Shown here: piece by piece, positions 15,368 to 25,977 of the stretch
Position numbering within the stretch: position 1 is the first letter of the stretch
How the letters are laid out: the number at the start of each line of letters is the position of its first letter
Assembly (NCBI RefSeq): GCF_013368755.1
Contig: NC_049564.1
Coordinates: 1,992,001-2,056,000 of the forward strand
Source: Talaromyces rugulosus
Taxonomy: Eukaryota > Ascomycota > Eurotiomycetes > Eurotiales > Trichocomaceae
DNA length: 64,000 bases
Reading direction: 5' to 3'
Notes under the pieces: generated by a model
The model's input: the letters and a program-made list of their open reading frames with translations, nothing else
What the model was told of the DNA's origin: nothing
The model's database searches: none
Program-made: the position numbers and the translations under genes

Positions 15368-17633
15368 ATGAGCACACCGCGACAGTCTCGATCTTCGTTG
15401 AGTCGGGCCTGCCAATTCTGCCGAGCCCGGAAGATCAAATGCGACAATAAGCAGCCTCGGTGCGGGTCCTGCGTCAATCATGGCCGACAATGTACCTATG
15501 CAAGAGATCCGCCTCGGCAGAGGTAAGTAAGCATGCTCATTTGTTGAATCACTGCATATGATCTTGGCATATGAGATTGGTTTGTCTTGGGAGCTGACCT
15601 CGAATAATTAGGCCGTCCCACGCTTTGATCGACGCGGCGCAACAGGAAACCAAGGCCTTGCAGCAGATACTGCTGTCATTGAAGAATGCGGACGAGAAAA
15701 CCCGCACGAAAATCATCGACTCGGTGGATTTTGATGATGGAGTACTGTCTGGGTTTTCTCCAGGCGCAACAGTGTCACCGCCACAACAAGAGACCCAATG
15801 CCCTGCATCCTTCGCCCACTACGCTGCGTCCCACCAAGAATCCGTTGATCATCCTCGTCACTACTCAGAATCCTTGCCGGATGAGAAGAATGTCACAACA
15901 TTCATATCTCGTGACGAAACTGGCACAATTCGTATATTCGGGCCGACCTCTAACCTCCACGTTGACAGCCCGGAAAAGGAGCCGTTTGGCTTTACCTCTC
16001 CAGTGCCAGGATCTGAAAACAGCCCGGATCGCTATCATCTAATTGCCAATGCCGCCTTGCAAAGGCAGAAAGAACACGATCTTCGCGCGAGAGAAACTAT
16101 CGGCGGAATACCATCGGAACTAGCTATGCATCTTCTGGATCTGCACTGGAATAGACAGCACCACACTTATCAACTAACCTATCGCCCGACCTTCATGCGG
16201 GACCTCGCTGAAGGAGGTCCATATTGCTCTGATTTTTTACTGAATGCAGTATTCGGCTGCTCTAGCAAATTTTCCGAGAGAGTGGAGGTGAGATCGGATC
16301 CTGCACGGCCAGAAACTGCTGGAAAATTGTTCTTCGACCGCTGTGAGGAGTTGATATCCCAACAGTCGCTGTTAGAGGTCTCTAGTATCCCGACCATCAC
16401 TGGTCTTCTCATGCTTGGCGCTACATTTAATGCCAAAGGACGTACCTCCAAGGGGTGGCTATATGTCGGATACGCTTTACGTATGGTCTATGATCTTGGG
16501 CTTCACCTCGATTGCAAAGAGATTTCTGGAAATCCCGAGGATATTGAAATCCGTCGAAGAGTCTTCTGGGGCGCTTTTATCTGCGATAAATTGCAGAGCT
16601 TGTACTTTGGCCGGCCCTTCATGATCCAGATCCGTGATGCTCATGTTTCGTGGGAGTTGATGGACACGTATGAGGAGAACGAGACTTGGAGTCCGTATCT
16701 AGACCCAAAGACAATTAACTCGATTTTGAAACCACAAGTTCCTATGAGACTTTACTCAATCACGACCTTTCAGCGTCTTTGTTCACTGTCTCGATTAATG
16801 GCTAGTATCATCGACTGCTGCTACTTTGTGGGTGCCACTCCGGAAAATTCACGACCGTTTTTAGCTCCTACGAACGATAAACTCATATCATGGTATGCAA
16901 GCTTACCATTGGAGCTGCGCTTCGAACCATGGAACAATTCTCCCTCTAGTGAGGCATTAGTAGCTGCACCCAACGTGATTGCTCTATTAACAACTTACTA
17001 CTCACTGATAATTCTTCTTCACCGGCCATTTATCAGACATGGTCATCTCTGGGCTGCAAACACGCCGACAACTAGGTCTTGGGAATCTTGTGTCACAGCG
17101 GCAAAATATATCACACAACTTGCACTGGCATACCAGTCGGCATATTCATTGCGTCGCGCCAACTACATGCTTAGTTATGCATTGTACGTCGCATGTACGA
17201 TCCACGCCCGAAACCCCGCAGTCCGCGAAAGCACCAGAAGAGGTGACATATCCTCTCCTCTGATAGTGTGCCTTCGTTGTCTAGACGAATTGGCAGTACC
17301 AAATTGTGGGGTGTCCGTTCCAGCCAAGATAGTCAGGAAACTGATGCAGGTAAACGGTATACCGGACGTTTCCGGTATGTTTACATTACTTTGACTGACT
17401 GTTATTTTATGTAAATTGAATACTAACAGTATTGAAACGAATTAGGTCCGGATTTGGATATCGAACAAGTGCTTCCGCTGGACTTCAATCTCAGCCAACA
17501 AATGTTCACAGATACGTTCATGGGCTCTGACTCCATGAGTCAATACGCAGGCATTTCGGAACTCCAGCCATTTATCGAAGATTTAGACTCATTGTTTGGA
17601 TTTATGCAAGATTCTGAAATTAATGGACAATAG
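15368..17633 (+). CDS. Zn2Cys6 fungal transcription factor
   Basis: Three exons: 15368-15522, 15612-17374 and 17446-17633, about 701 residues. The zinc cluster sits near the N-terminus (ACQFCRARKIKCD...QPRCGSCVNHGRQC), spaced C-x2-C-x6-C-x5-C-x2-C-x6-C. Intron 2 (17375-17445) has a textbook branch site, TACTAAC at 17421. The middle contains the fungal-specific transcription factor domain (LRMVYDLGLHLDCKE, EIRRRVFWGAFICDKLQSLYFGRP). The last exon encodes an acidic tail (FIEDLDSLFGFMQD). An in-frame ATG at 15317 is possible, but 15368 gives the usual short N-terminus. It converges with the SHS transporter and heads the catabolic-looking block to its right, so it may be the block's regulator (inference). 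Confidence 0.9.
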
Positions 17634-17664
17634 AGAACTTCAGTTATCATTACGATCGCTTCCG

Positions 17665-19325
17665 CTACACTTTAGTAGCGTCGCCACCCACTGTTTTGAC
17701 TTCTTCGACGTGTGCTGCTTCCGGATCAGACACCTTGAAGGTGTCATGATTGGCAGAAATGACTTTATCGACCATTTCCATGTCCGCATTCTGATTATTC
17801 TCATTGGTAGGGATAGCCATGTTTGGGTCCACTTCATCCCACGCCTTATTCAGACTCTTTAACGGCATACTGACTAGCGTCACAACTAGAAGGCAAATGA
17901 CCTAAGAGTGATTGATATCATTAGTGGCGCCAATGAGAAATCAGTTCCGCGAAGACTCACAATTCCAACCAGAATCATCTGGGTTCGACCATAGTCCGGC
18001 CCTCCATCGGCAGTAGGAAACCTTTCTCCAAGGGCGGTCTCTATAGTGGGAGCTATGGAAGAGACCGCATTGCCAATGTTATAAGAAACACCGGTGAAAG
18101 CAGCGCGCATACCCGGGTGTGGGCATATTTGCTGCATGAGATTACCCAAGTTGCCGATGGCTGCCCCGTAGAAAAACTGCAAAAAGAAGGCACCGACAGC
18201 GAGCTGGTTCCATTTCGAAGGAAGAACCCACAATGGTAGCCATGGGGCACACAAAATTGCGCTCCCTGCTGCAATCCACTTGGGACTGACCTTGTGAGAG
18301 AAAAATCCGCCAACCACACCACCCATAATACCTCCAATTTGTAGGATAACCGTCACCCATGTCTCATGTTTGACGTCGAGGTGGCGCTGGGTAGTCAAAA
18401 ATGTGGGATATAGGTCCATTGTGCCGTGACCCATGGTGGCTAGGCAAGAGGAAAGACAGCAGGCATAAACAAAGGCTTTGGGATGATGCTTGACCAGGAA
18501 TTTCAGTTTTTTGATAAACGACAAATTCCCACCCACAGCGGTGCGTGCATCTACCGATTGGACGCCTTCTGTCTCTTCGATTACCTGATTCGTAACTGAT
18601 TTGTGTGAAGAGCATGTCCGAAGAACAATCACAGGCACAGTGAGCCCAGCTCCAAGCCAGAAGAGTGAACGCCAGCCATATTTATCTACCAAAATCAGTA
18701 AAATAATACCAAAAAAAGTTTCTTATAATGCCAAACTCACTCATGGCAAGGTGAAATCCCGAGGCAAGTAAATAACCTGCTGAGAAGCCTTGCTGAGTGA
18801 AACCGGCCACGACGCCGCGAGCCCTTCGTGGAACGGCTTCAAGCACCATGGCCATAACAAGGCCATATGTTCCACCGTAAGCAACGCCTGAGAAAAAAAA
18901 GTTAATAACCCTGATTGTCCACCGACCCAGTAAAGATGAGAAGGAATCTTACCAAAAAGAAATCTACATCCAATCAGCTGTCCATAAGTTTTGACAAACC
19001 CCGTACACATAGAAAACACCCCGAGAAACACCAGGTCGATAATAAGTGGAATTTTGCGCCCATACTGATCTGAAATAATACCAAATATGAGCGCTCCTAT
19101 CGCCCTGGAAAGCATTGCCGTGGTATTTGCTTCTGAGATCTTGGTTTGTGGTACGTCCAGATAAGTTGCGACATCACTAAGGGTGAATGGTAGGACGTAG
19201 TATTGCAATGATCCGAGAGTCCAACAAGACCAGCATACAATCCATGTTATGAATTGGCTAGGCTCCATACGCACAGTATCCACGAATTCTCGCGGAAGAG
19301 AATAGAGCTTTTGTTTCACCGTCAT
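17665..19325 (-). CDS. MFS carboxylate transporter, Jen1/SHS family-like
   Basis: Read from ATG at 19323-19325 to TAG at 17665-17667, with introns near 18950-18890, 18735-18690 and 17960-17905. After a short cytosolic N-terminus come helices with FGIISDQYGRKIP (MFS motif A), LEAVPRRARGVVAGFTQQG and MGHGTMDLYPTFL. The last is the equivalent of the conserved SHxSQDxxPT region of Jen1 lactate/pyruvate permeases, here with His and Asp kept but Ser/Gln changed. The C-terminal tail is long, polar and acidic. Expected role: proton-coupled uptake of a monocarboxylate or sugar-acid-like substrate at the plasma membrane. It is divergent from the amidohydrolase and ends only 31 bp from the stop of the neighbouring regulator. 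Confidence 0.85.
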
Positions 19326-20019
19326 TGTTGAACGACGACTACAGATGGTAAAAAAGAGAACAACCAACAAATTCAAAAGAAAAGTGCATGCAATGAGCTC
19401 GTGGATCAGATTGATTGCGATGTAATTTCTTCCTAACGACTACGTTACGAGCTTTAAATATACACATATATGCAGTTGGCGTCTCTGCTGTATTTCTCAG
19501 ACCCACGCAAAGCTAACCAGCTGTCCTACCCCGGGATATTGGCGCTGAAATCTGATACGCCATTATGCGGGGGAAACAAACAATCACATACGAAATTGGT
19601 ATTCCGGAGGAAAAACAAATATCCCTGATACTAGGCTGAAGAGGGGTCGCATTTGGCCGGAGCTCTTGCGTCCGAGAGCTAAGCTTTAGATGCGGAGGAT
19701 GAGGTCCGTGGATGATCTGGGGTATTCTTGAAGCTAGGTTGTTGATGTATGGGGGCACAACTGCGGGGAAAAGTCCGGTAACAGGGGGCTGATATGTGGT
19801 TTACCAAACGGAGATGCGATAGATCATTGCGGTAGTGGTGTGATAATCAAGTGTATTTATGTGTGATATTCCCTGTCTAAAAAGCTTGGAGACATGGCCA
19901 TCTGGAATCAATTTTACTGAATCACGTTGGTCATTTCGAAATTTTCATATTGGAAAAACCAATAAGAACTTTAAAGATATCATTTTTTAAACCCTTTTTT
20001 ATACATCAACTGAGATAAA
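19326..20019. promoter_or_regulatory. Divergent promoter, SHS transporter / amidohydrolase
   Basis: 694 bp shared 5' region. It contains CGG and CCG triplets arranged as inverted pairs: CGG at 19658-19660 with CCG at 19672-19674 (11-bp spacer), and CGG at 19693-19695 with CCG at 19706-19708 (10-bp spacer). These are the geometry of Gal4-type Zn2Cys6 sites. Co-regulation of the two flanking genes is plausible but inferred. Confidence 0.4.
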
Positions 20020-20931
20020 ATGGCCGACCTCGTTCCACCAGATGCCTGGGATACTCATATCCATGTCTTTGACCCGGATAACTTTGCCTATGTGGTGCCT
20101 CGGTCGTACACGCCCAAGGCAGCGCAGATAATAGAGTATCCAACATCCGTAACTAGTTGCAAAAACGTTGTTATCGTTCATGCGTCTGTGCAAGGTTCAT
20201 CCCCTGCAGCTCTGCTCGACACCCTCAGCAAGCAGCACTCAGTTGCGCAGCTGAACGGATACAAGCTTCGCGGACTAGCCACTATTGATGTAAACACCAT
20301 CACAGATAGCGAGCTAGATGCACTGCATGTGGCGGGTGTCAGAGGTGCTCGTTTACATGAGATGTCATGGGGCCACGGTAAACAGAGCGATGGCGATGAT
20401 ATCATCCGAAAGGTCAAGGCCCTTGCTTCTCGTCTGGCGAGGCTGGGATGGGCTATTGGCATCTTTTGCCCCGTGAGCGCGTGGGCTAGAATGGCGGATA
20501 TTATTCGCAACGACATTGATCCCAGAGTTAAGATGGTGGCCGATCATATGGGTGGGACATTTCCGCACGAGGCTAGTTCTGAAGATTTTAAAGTTTTCTT
20601 AGACCTTGTTCGTGAGAAGAAGGTTTTTGTCAAGGTTTCTGGGTTTGAGAGATTGTACAATGGCTATGACAATGGTATTGAGAGTGTTGCGCCAATTGCG
20701 AAGGCCATTATCGAAGCGGGCCCGGATCAGATTGTCTTTGGCACGGACTGGCCGCATACACAGCTAGGAGTTACACGAAAAGGAAAGACGGATGAACAGA
20801 GGTTGAACGATATTGAAGGGTTCAGGACTGTTGACGATACTGGTCATATTAGAAAGTTGAGGGAGTGGATTCAGGATGACGAGACTTGGCAGAAGCTATG
20901 GGTTAAGAACCCTGCTGCGCTATTCAATTAG
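20020..20931 (+). CDS. Amidohydrolase-2 family lactonase-like enzyme
   Basis: Intronless 303-residue protein. The N-terminal metal motif is DTHIHVFDPD (His13, His15), followed by the PRSYTP stretch. The C-terminal FGTDWPHTQ supplies the conserved catalytic Asp. This pattern marks the amidohydrolase-2 (PF04909) TIM-barrel group that includes 2-pyrone-4,6-dicarboxylate lactonase, 4-sulfomuconolactone hydrolase and sugar-acid lactonases. It is cytosolic, with no signal peptide. The expected reaction is hydrolysis of a lactone ring in aromatic or sugar-acid catabolism. Genes around it (carboxylate transporter, dehydrogenase, class II aldolase) support a catabolic route. The exact substrate cannot be read from sequence. 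Confidence 0.88.
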   Translation: MADLVPPDAWDTHIHVFDPDNFAYVVPRSYTPKAAQIIEYPTSVTSCKNVVIVHASVQGSSPAALLDTLSKQHSVAQLNGYKLRGLATIDVNTITDSELDALHVAGVRGARLHEMSWGHGKQSDGDDIIRKVKALASRLARLGWAIGIFCPVSAWARMADIIRNDIDPRVKMVADHMGGTFPHEASSEDFKVFLDLVREKKVFVKVSGFERLYNGYDNGIESVAPIAKAIIEAGPDQIVFGTDWPHTQLGVTRKGKTDEQRLNDIEGFRTVDDTGHIRKLREWIQDDETWQKLWVKNPAALFN

Positions 20932-21235
20932 GAATAAAGGCTAGGTGTATTAAGTTTACTAACACAATTATGAGAATATTCTTATCCATAAACATATTCA
21001 CTTCTAAATGGGAAGACCTCTTGAACCGTAAAAGGGACTCTTTCTTATTGTTATTTTCACGTCAGACCTATGTAGAAAACCTATCCTAGACTAATTTACA
21101 ACATATAAATGAAATCTGATATCATTTAAGGTAAGTATTCTATATTGACAGTTGCACCAAAAAAACTTTCAGTCTTTTGGGCAGCCAATCTATGGTTTAT
21201 AGCCTCAGGCGCCAACATTCAATATGTAATCGACA
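20932..21235. other. Short convergent intergenic region
   Basis: 304 bp between the stops of the amidohydrolase and the dehydrogenase. It is AT-rich 3' untranslated sequence with no gene. Confidence 0.4.
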
Positions 21236-22409
21236 TTAATCAACAGTGCAAATTATTTTCCCAGCGTTCTGATTTGCCTCCATCCTCTCGTGTGCCTCTC
21301 CGATCTGGCTCCAGCTGTAAATTCTGTCGACAACTGTCTTAATTTTTCGTTCAACCAGCGCCGGAAGAATGTTTTCAACAAAAAACTCCTTCACTTTTAC
21401 TTGATATTTTGGCTGTCTCACTCTCAAAGTAGTCGTGCATATCCAAACTCTCTTGGTTAGCAGCGGCCGCATGTCGAAGTCCGGAATCTTGCTCCCACTC
21501 ATCAATGCAATGATCACAATTCTCGAATCCACTGCTGCCGACTTGACATTTCTTTCCCAATAGTCTGTCCCAATTAGATCTACGATAAGATCCACCCCTT
21601 TCCCGTCAGTCTCTCGAGCCACTACCTCCGCAAAGTCTTCTCCGGCACGGTAGTTAATGGCAAAATCTGCGCCGAGAGACTTGACCAATTCACATTTCTC
21701 AGGGGTACCTGCGGTGGTGAAAATTTTGTTTGCTCCAGCCAACTGAGCAAGTTGTATGGCAGATTGCCCAACGCCAGATGCCCCGGCGTGGATGAGTACA
21801 TTGGCGTTGGGTGGTATGGACCCCACAAGGTGAATTGCCTGGATGGCTGTAAAGAAAGTCTACTTCGAGTGAGTATCAAACTTCAAGGTGACAAGACAGG
21901 CGTGATTGGGGATTTACCTCGGGTATACCGGCTCCTTCTTCAAATGATATCTCAGATGGAAGAGGCATGAGCATCTTCTCGGAGATTGTTACTTTTTCAG
22001 CGTACTATATTCAATTAGTTCTTTCGTTCGAACCAAAATGTCGAATGAATTCTTACAGCACCCCCATACACTAAACCAAAGACCCTGTCTCCCACATGGA
22101 ACGTCCCCGATGAACCTATAGAACATCAGCATTAGGCAGAACGTGTGAACAGGCGTGGGAATGCTCACACTCCGGGCCCAAGTCTAGCACAATTCCACTG
22201 AACTCGACGCCCATAACGTTGCCATGTGTCTCCTCAGGAAGCTTGTAGGGGTAATTTGCCCGTCGCTGCCAGATATCCATACGATTCAGACCAAAGGCCT
22301 TGATATGAACGAGAATTCGATCATTTCTGACGACTGGGTCTGGGACCGAGTCGTCAATGAACATGGCAGATGCTGGACCATGGCCGTCCTTTACTGAGAT
22401 TGCGCGCAT
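21236..22409 (-). CDS. Quinone-oxidoreductase / zeta-crystallin-type MDR dehydrogenase
   Basis: Three or more exons from ATG at 22407-22409 to TAA at 21236-21238; introns lie near 22170-22110, 22060-22005 and 21920-21850. The N-terminal GroES-like domain (GLNRMDIWQRRANYP, GVEFSGIVLDLGPE) lacks the zinc-ligand Cys set. The Rossmann core has HAGASGVGQSAIQLAQ, the NADPH-binding signature of PIG3/quinone reductases. The tail SQIGEAHERMEANQNAGKI is the family's typical end. Expected role: NADPH-dependent reduction of quinones or enones in the cytosol. It shares a 539-bp divergent promoter with the class II aldolase. Confidence 0.88.
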
Positions 22410-22948
22410 CTTACCAATAGTTCTCTATATTCTTTTGGCGATACTTGCGTTTCAATGCAGAAGAATAACGGTGGACATAAGATATCGATTTTGAATATAA
22501 ACTCTCCAAATCGGCTGGTTCCGGGGACAATGTTATTGTGGTTACACATTACGTATCGTTTCACATATCACCGAAAACCCATGTGCCCTATACGACCAAG
22601 AAACCATCACTGTAGCATCTTGCATGAAACCCCAAAACTCCCCTGTTGCGGGGTAGCTATCAGTTGACAGCAACCGGGGTATGGACTACGCGTACGGCGG
22701 GTATGGCTCCGACGGAGATCTACCCTCCGCACAGTTAGTTCACTTAGACATGATTGAATGATTGAAATTGAATCTAGGGAAGAAGGCCGATTCCTAATGA
22801 TCGAATTGGATACCCGGAAAATTTTCCACGTCCTCGGTTCTTCTAATTTCGTGGACTGGGCCGTTAAATACCCCCTCTTGGCCTGCTTGATTACTTATGG
22901 AAAAAGGGTTAGACATTATCTGACTCAAATAACATATTGCATTTCATA
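22410..22948. promoter_or_regulatory. Divergent promoter, MDR dehydrogenase / class II aldolase
   Basis: 539 bp between two divergent starts. A cluster of CGG triplets lies at 22695-22715, including CGG (22698-22700) facing CCG (22709-22711) across 8 bp. A CCCC/GGGG hairpin sits at about 22640-22656. These are possible Zn2Cys6 binding positions; no direct evidence of function. Confidence 0.35.
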
Positions 22949-23897
22949 ATGTCGGCCACAGCTACAGAAACGACAATTAGCGCCCAGTCTGCCGAGCAGA
23001 CGACGCCACAGTCTGTTTCCAAGAAATCCGAATTTTTCGAAGATGTGCACTTCCTCGGAGATGCGCAAGGGAAAATCGTAATTCGCTCCCCGCCTGTATT
23101 TTCAAATAAGCTCGATGAGCGCGAATATCAGAAGCAGCACCTGGCGGCTGCTTTTAGAGTATTTGCAAAGCAGGGGTTTGATGAGGGGGTAGCTGGGCAT
23201 ATCTCTTTGCGTGATACTATCAACCCAGGTAACTCTTACTTCTCTTCTTCGAACAATATCATTAACGATACATGAAGACAATTTCTGGATCAATCCCTTG
23301 AGTATGCATTTTTCCATGATCAAAGTTTCTGACCTAGTCTTGGTCAATGAAAAAGGCGAGGTTATCCAAGGAGGTGCTCAGCATCCCATTAACGGACCTG
23401 CTTTCGCCATTCACAGTGAAATCCACAAAGCTCGTCCAGACCTGAATGCAGCCTGCCATGCCCACTCTGTTTATGGAAAAGCATTCTCTTGTTTTGCTCG
23501 TCCCCTTGAAATGATTTATCAAGACGCCCTTCGGTTCTATAACGACTTGGCCGTTTACAATCGTTATGGAGGTACCGTCCTGTCCACACAAGAGGGACAG
23601 CGCATTGCAAAAGCTCTAGGACCAACCTGTCGGAGTGTGATTTTGCAAAACCATGGCATGATTACATGTGGCAGGACCGTTGACGAGGCGGCCTTTTTGT
23701 TTATTGCCCTCGACCGATGTTGCCATGCGCAGATGATGGCAAATGCAGCCAGCGGCCCCGGCTGGGAAAAGATCATAATTGGCAAGGAAGAAGCAGAGAT
23801 GACTCACAAGAAGAGTGGGAATTCTAGCAAAATGTGGCTGGCCTTCCAACCATATTATGACCAAGCCGTTAAGGAGGACCCCTCATTGTTGACTTGA
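22949..23897 (+). CDS. Class II aldolase/adducin family protein
   Basis: Two exons, 22949-23228 and 23278-23897, about 299 residues. The 49-bp intron, once removed, restores NPDNFWINPLSMHFSMI, the strongly conserved fungal signature. Zinc ligands are in ACHAHSVYGKAFS (His-x-His), with a third His in LQNHGMITCG. The fold is that of fuculose/rhamnulose-phosphate aldolases and related decarboxylases or epimerases; the fungal branch is mostly uncharacterised and could perform retro-aldol cleavage or decarboxylation of a hydroxy acid. Cytosolic. Its partners (lactonase-like enzyme, dehydrogenase, transporters) suggest a sugar-acid or aromatic-acid route. The ATG at 22949 was chosen because nearby upstream codons in frame are not ATG. 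Confidence 0.9.
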
Positions 23898-24169
23898 TAA
23901 AAAAAACATGGGCAATACATTGGAAGACGACGTCTGAACTTAAGATTTATAATATGAACTAAGTCTACTCATGTTAGAATTTAGAAATTGTGCTCGCTTC
24001 TGTGTTTACTTGATATGGATGTGGTTTTACTACAAAATGCAACGGTAGTAAATTTCATGATAGCTTCGGGCTATCAACCACGGCCAACAAATACACATCA
24101 TAATACAATGATATGAAGCACGAGCCATTGATTTTGCGATTTGGAACCATCACAGTGACGATAATGACC

Positions 24170-25511
24170 TCAGATCCCACCCAATGATTTCATTATTTGA
24201 ATCGCTTCGGATCGTGATTTTTGCACGACATCTTCTGCACTCTGAACATCTCGAATGAGGCCGATTCCTGATCCACTAGTCACAAAGGGTCATTATAATT
24301 CGCTACTCATACACCAAGATGCGGAAAAGGGGAATGGAGAGAAAGAAATAAATCAAATGGAACATACGCCCAAAATACCATGTTAGAGGCGTCCCCTTCT
24401 TCTACTGCCTTTTTATGTGTTTCCGTTGCCTTTTCAATAGTCGCGTTTCCAGAAATAACGTCTTTATAAGGACCGCAAACCACAGCTCGTCCATCGTAGA
24501 GAGTTGGCCAGAGATCATCATTTCCTCGCAAGGAATCATGGATAGTTGACCTGAATAATATGGTTAGCCAAGGAAAATAATTCTCAACAGATGAAACGTT
24601 ATACTTCGCCGTTGAGATATCGCCATCTTGGGTTGAGACCAATACCGACTTATTGATGTCAGTTCCCGCAGACTCCACCATGGCAACGAACTGCTTCTTG
24701 TCAGTATGGTTACGATAAATGAGTGTGTTCATACTCTTGTTCCCATAACAACACCATTTGCTCCTGAAAAGTAATTTTATTAGCTGTGTTGGCATAGACA
24801 AGAAGGAAATAAAGATACCCAGTGCCATCGCAGCAGCAATACCACGTCATGCCGCCCGCTGCGAGAATAGAAACATGCGGGATGTTTTTGACAGAGTCAA
24901 CAACCTCAGGAAACAAAGTTATGAGGCTAGCATTCTTCGCAAATTGATGACCGCCAGCATCAGATCCTTGAACGACAATCACATCGGCACCGTCAAGCAC
25001 TGCTCCCATAGCCGCTTGAACTGACCCAACTTGGACAAATACTTTTAGACCCCATGTTGCCCCTGTAGATCTTGTAGTAGATATTAGTTTTGTATGCTGT
25101 TTTGCCGCTGGGGCGAATAACTAGAGAGCAATAGGACGGTGTCGCTGAAGTACCGGAATAAGGCTAGAAGCATCATCATTGTGGAAAGTCAAAAAGCCGA
25201 CACCAATGGGCAGGACGGGAGTTTCTCCATTTTCTTCCTGGGTTGGTGAGTCTAGTCCCAGTATTTTTCTGGCCTCTATTAGCTCTTTTTCAACACTAGC
25301 AAGTTGAGCACTAGAAGATGTGAAATCAAAGCCCCCTCCAATAAACCCTAGACACCATTAGCTAAACAATCGAAAAGGTTGCCATGTGGTAAATGAAAAC
25401 ATCTACAAAACCAAGCCCGCCGGTTTTAGTGACAGCTGCCGCAAGTGGCGCCTTTGCAAGCCCGAACATAGGCGCATTAGCAATGAGGGGATTAATAATA
25501 TGTGGGAACAT
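24170..25511 (-). pseudogene. Nitronate monooxygenase (2-nitropropane dioxygenase) pseudogene
   Basis: The minus strand from ATG 25509-25511 to TGA 24170-24172 reads as a fungal nitronate monooxygenase: NAPMFGLAKAPLA, FIGGGFDFTSSSAQL, VFVQVGSVQAA, VIVVQGSDAGGHQFAK (FMN/phosphate region), VSILAAGG, LWPTLYDGRAVV and a C-terminal GSGIGLI. It is broken three times. TAG at 25121-25123 stands where the family has Trp in the WLFAP motif. The frame is lost between AAGG and GIAAAMALG near 24840. It is lost again just after VVMGTR near 24731. The first intron also has a weak donor (GTTTTG). The rest, including three other credible introns, is well kept, so inactivation is recent. In life the enzyme would oxidise alkyl nitronates using FMN. 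Confidence 0.85.
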
Positions 25512-25977
25512 GTTGCGTGGACTTTTTGTAGCTCGGATTCTAAAATTTTATGCTGGAGCTCAGTCGAAAGCCGGTGTGGTTTTCGTCAAATGTTGTCTCC
25601 GGGGCTGATGTCAACTGGTCGCATGTTAGCCGATCCGTTTTACATGTATGGAGCACGGTACTATACCAGATCTGCACTGGAAAGGTGTTTTGTATTAAGA
25701 TGTTGGGTGCCAACAGTCATGTTATTATCCAAGTTAATAAATTTGTCATCGTTGTCATGGAATTTTTGATAGAGACTAGATCATGGATCCGGTATGATTA
25801 GTAATTTGTATAACCACCGTCTATATGTAACTTCGGAGACTTTTAATGGAGAGGGTTCAAAGTGATCTAAATTAATATGTACTTAATATCTAGCTATATT
25901 ACATACGGGCCCGCGAGAACTGCCCTATACCCTAAGTTCTATTTTTAAGGGCGAAGGAAAACAAATGTTGAGGCAAA
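25512..25977. other. Intergenic region
   Basis: 466 bp between the start of the pseudogene and the stop of the monocarboxylate-type transporter. AT-rich, with no gene recognised. Confidence 0.4.
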
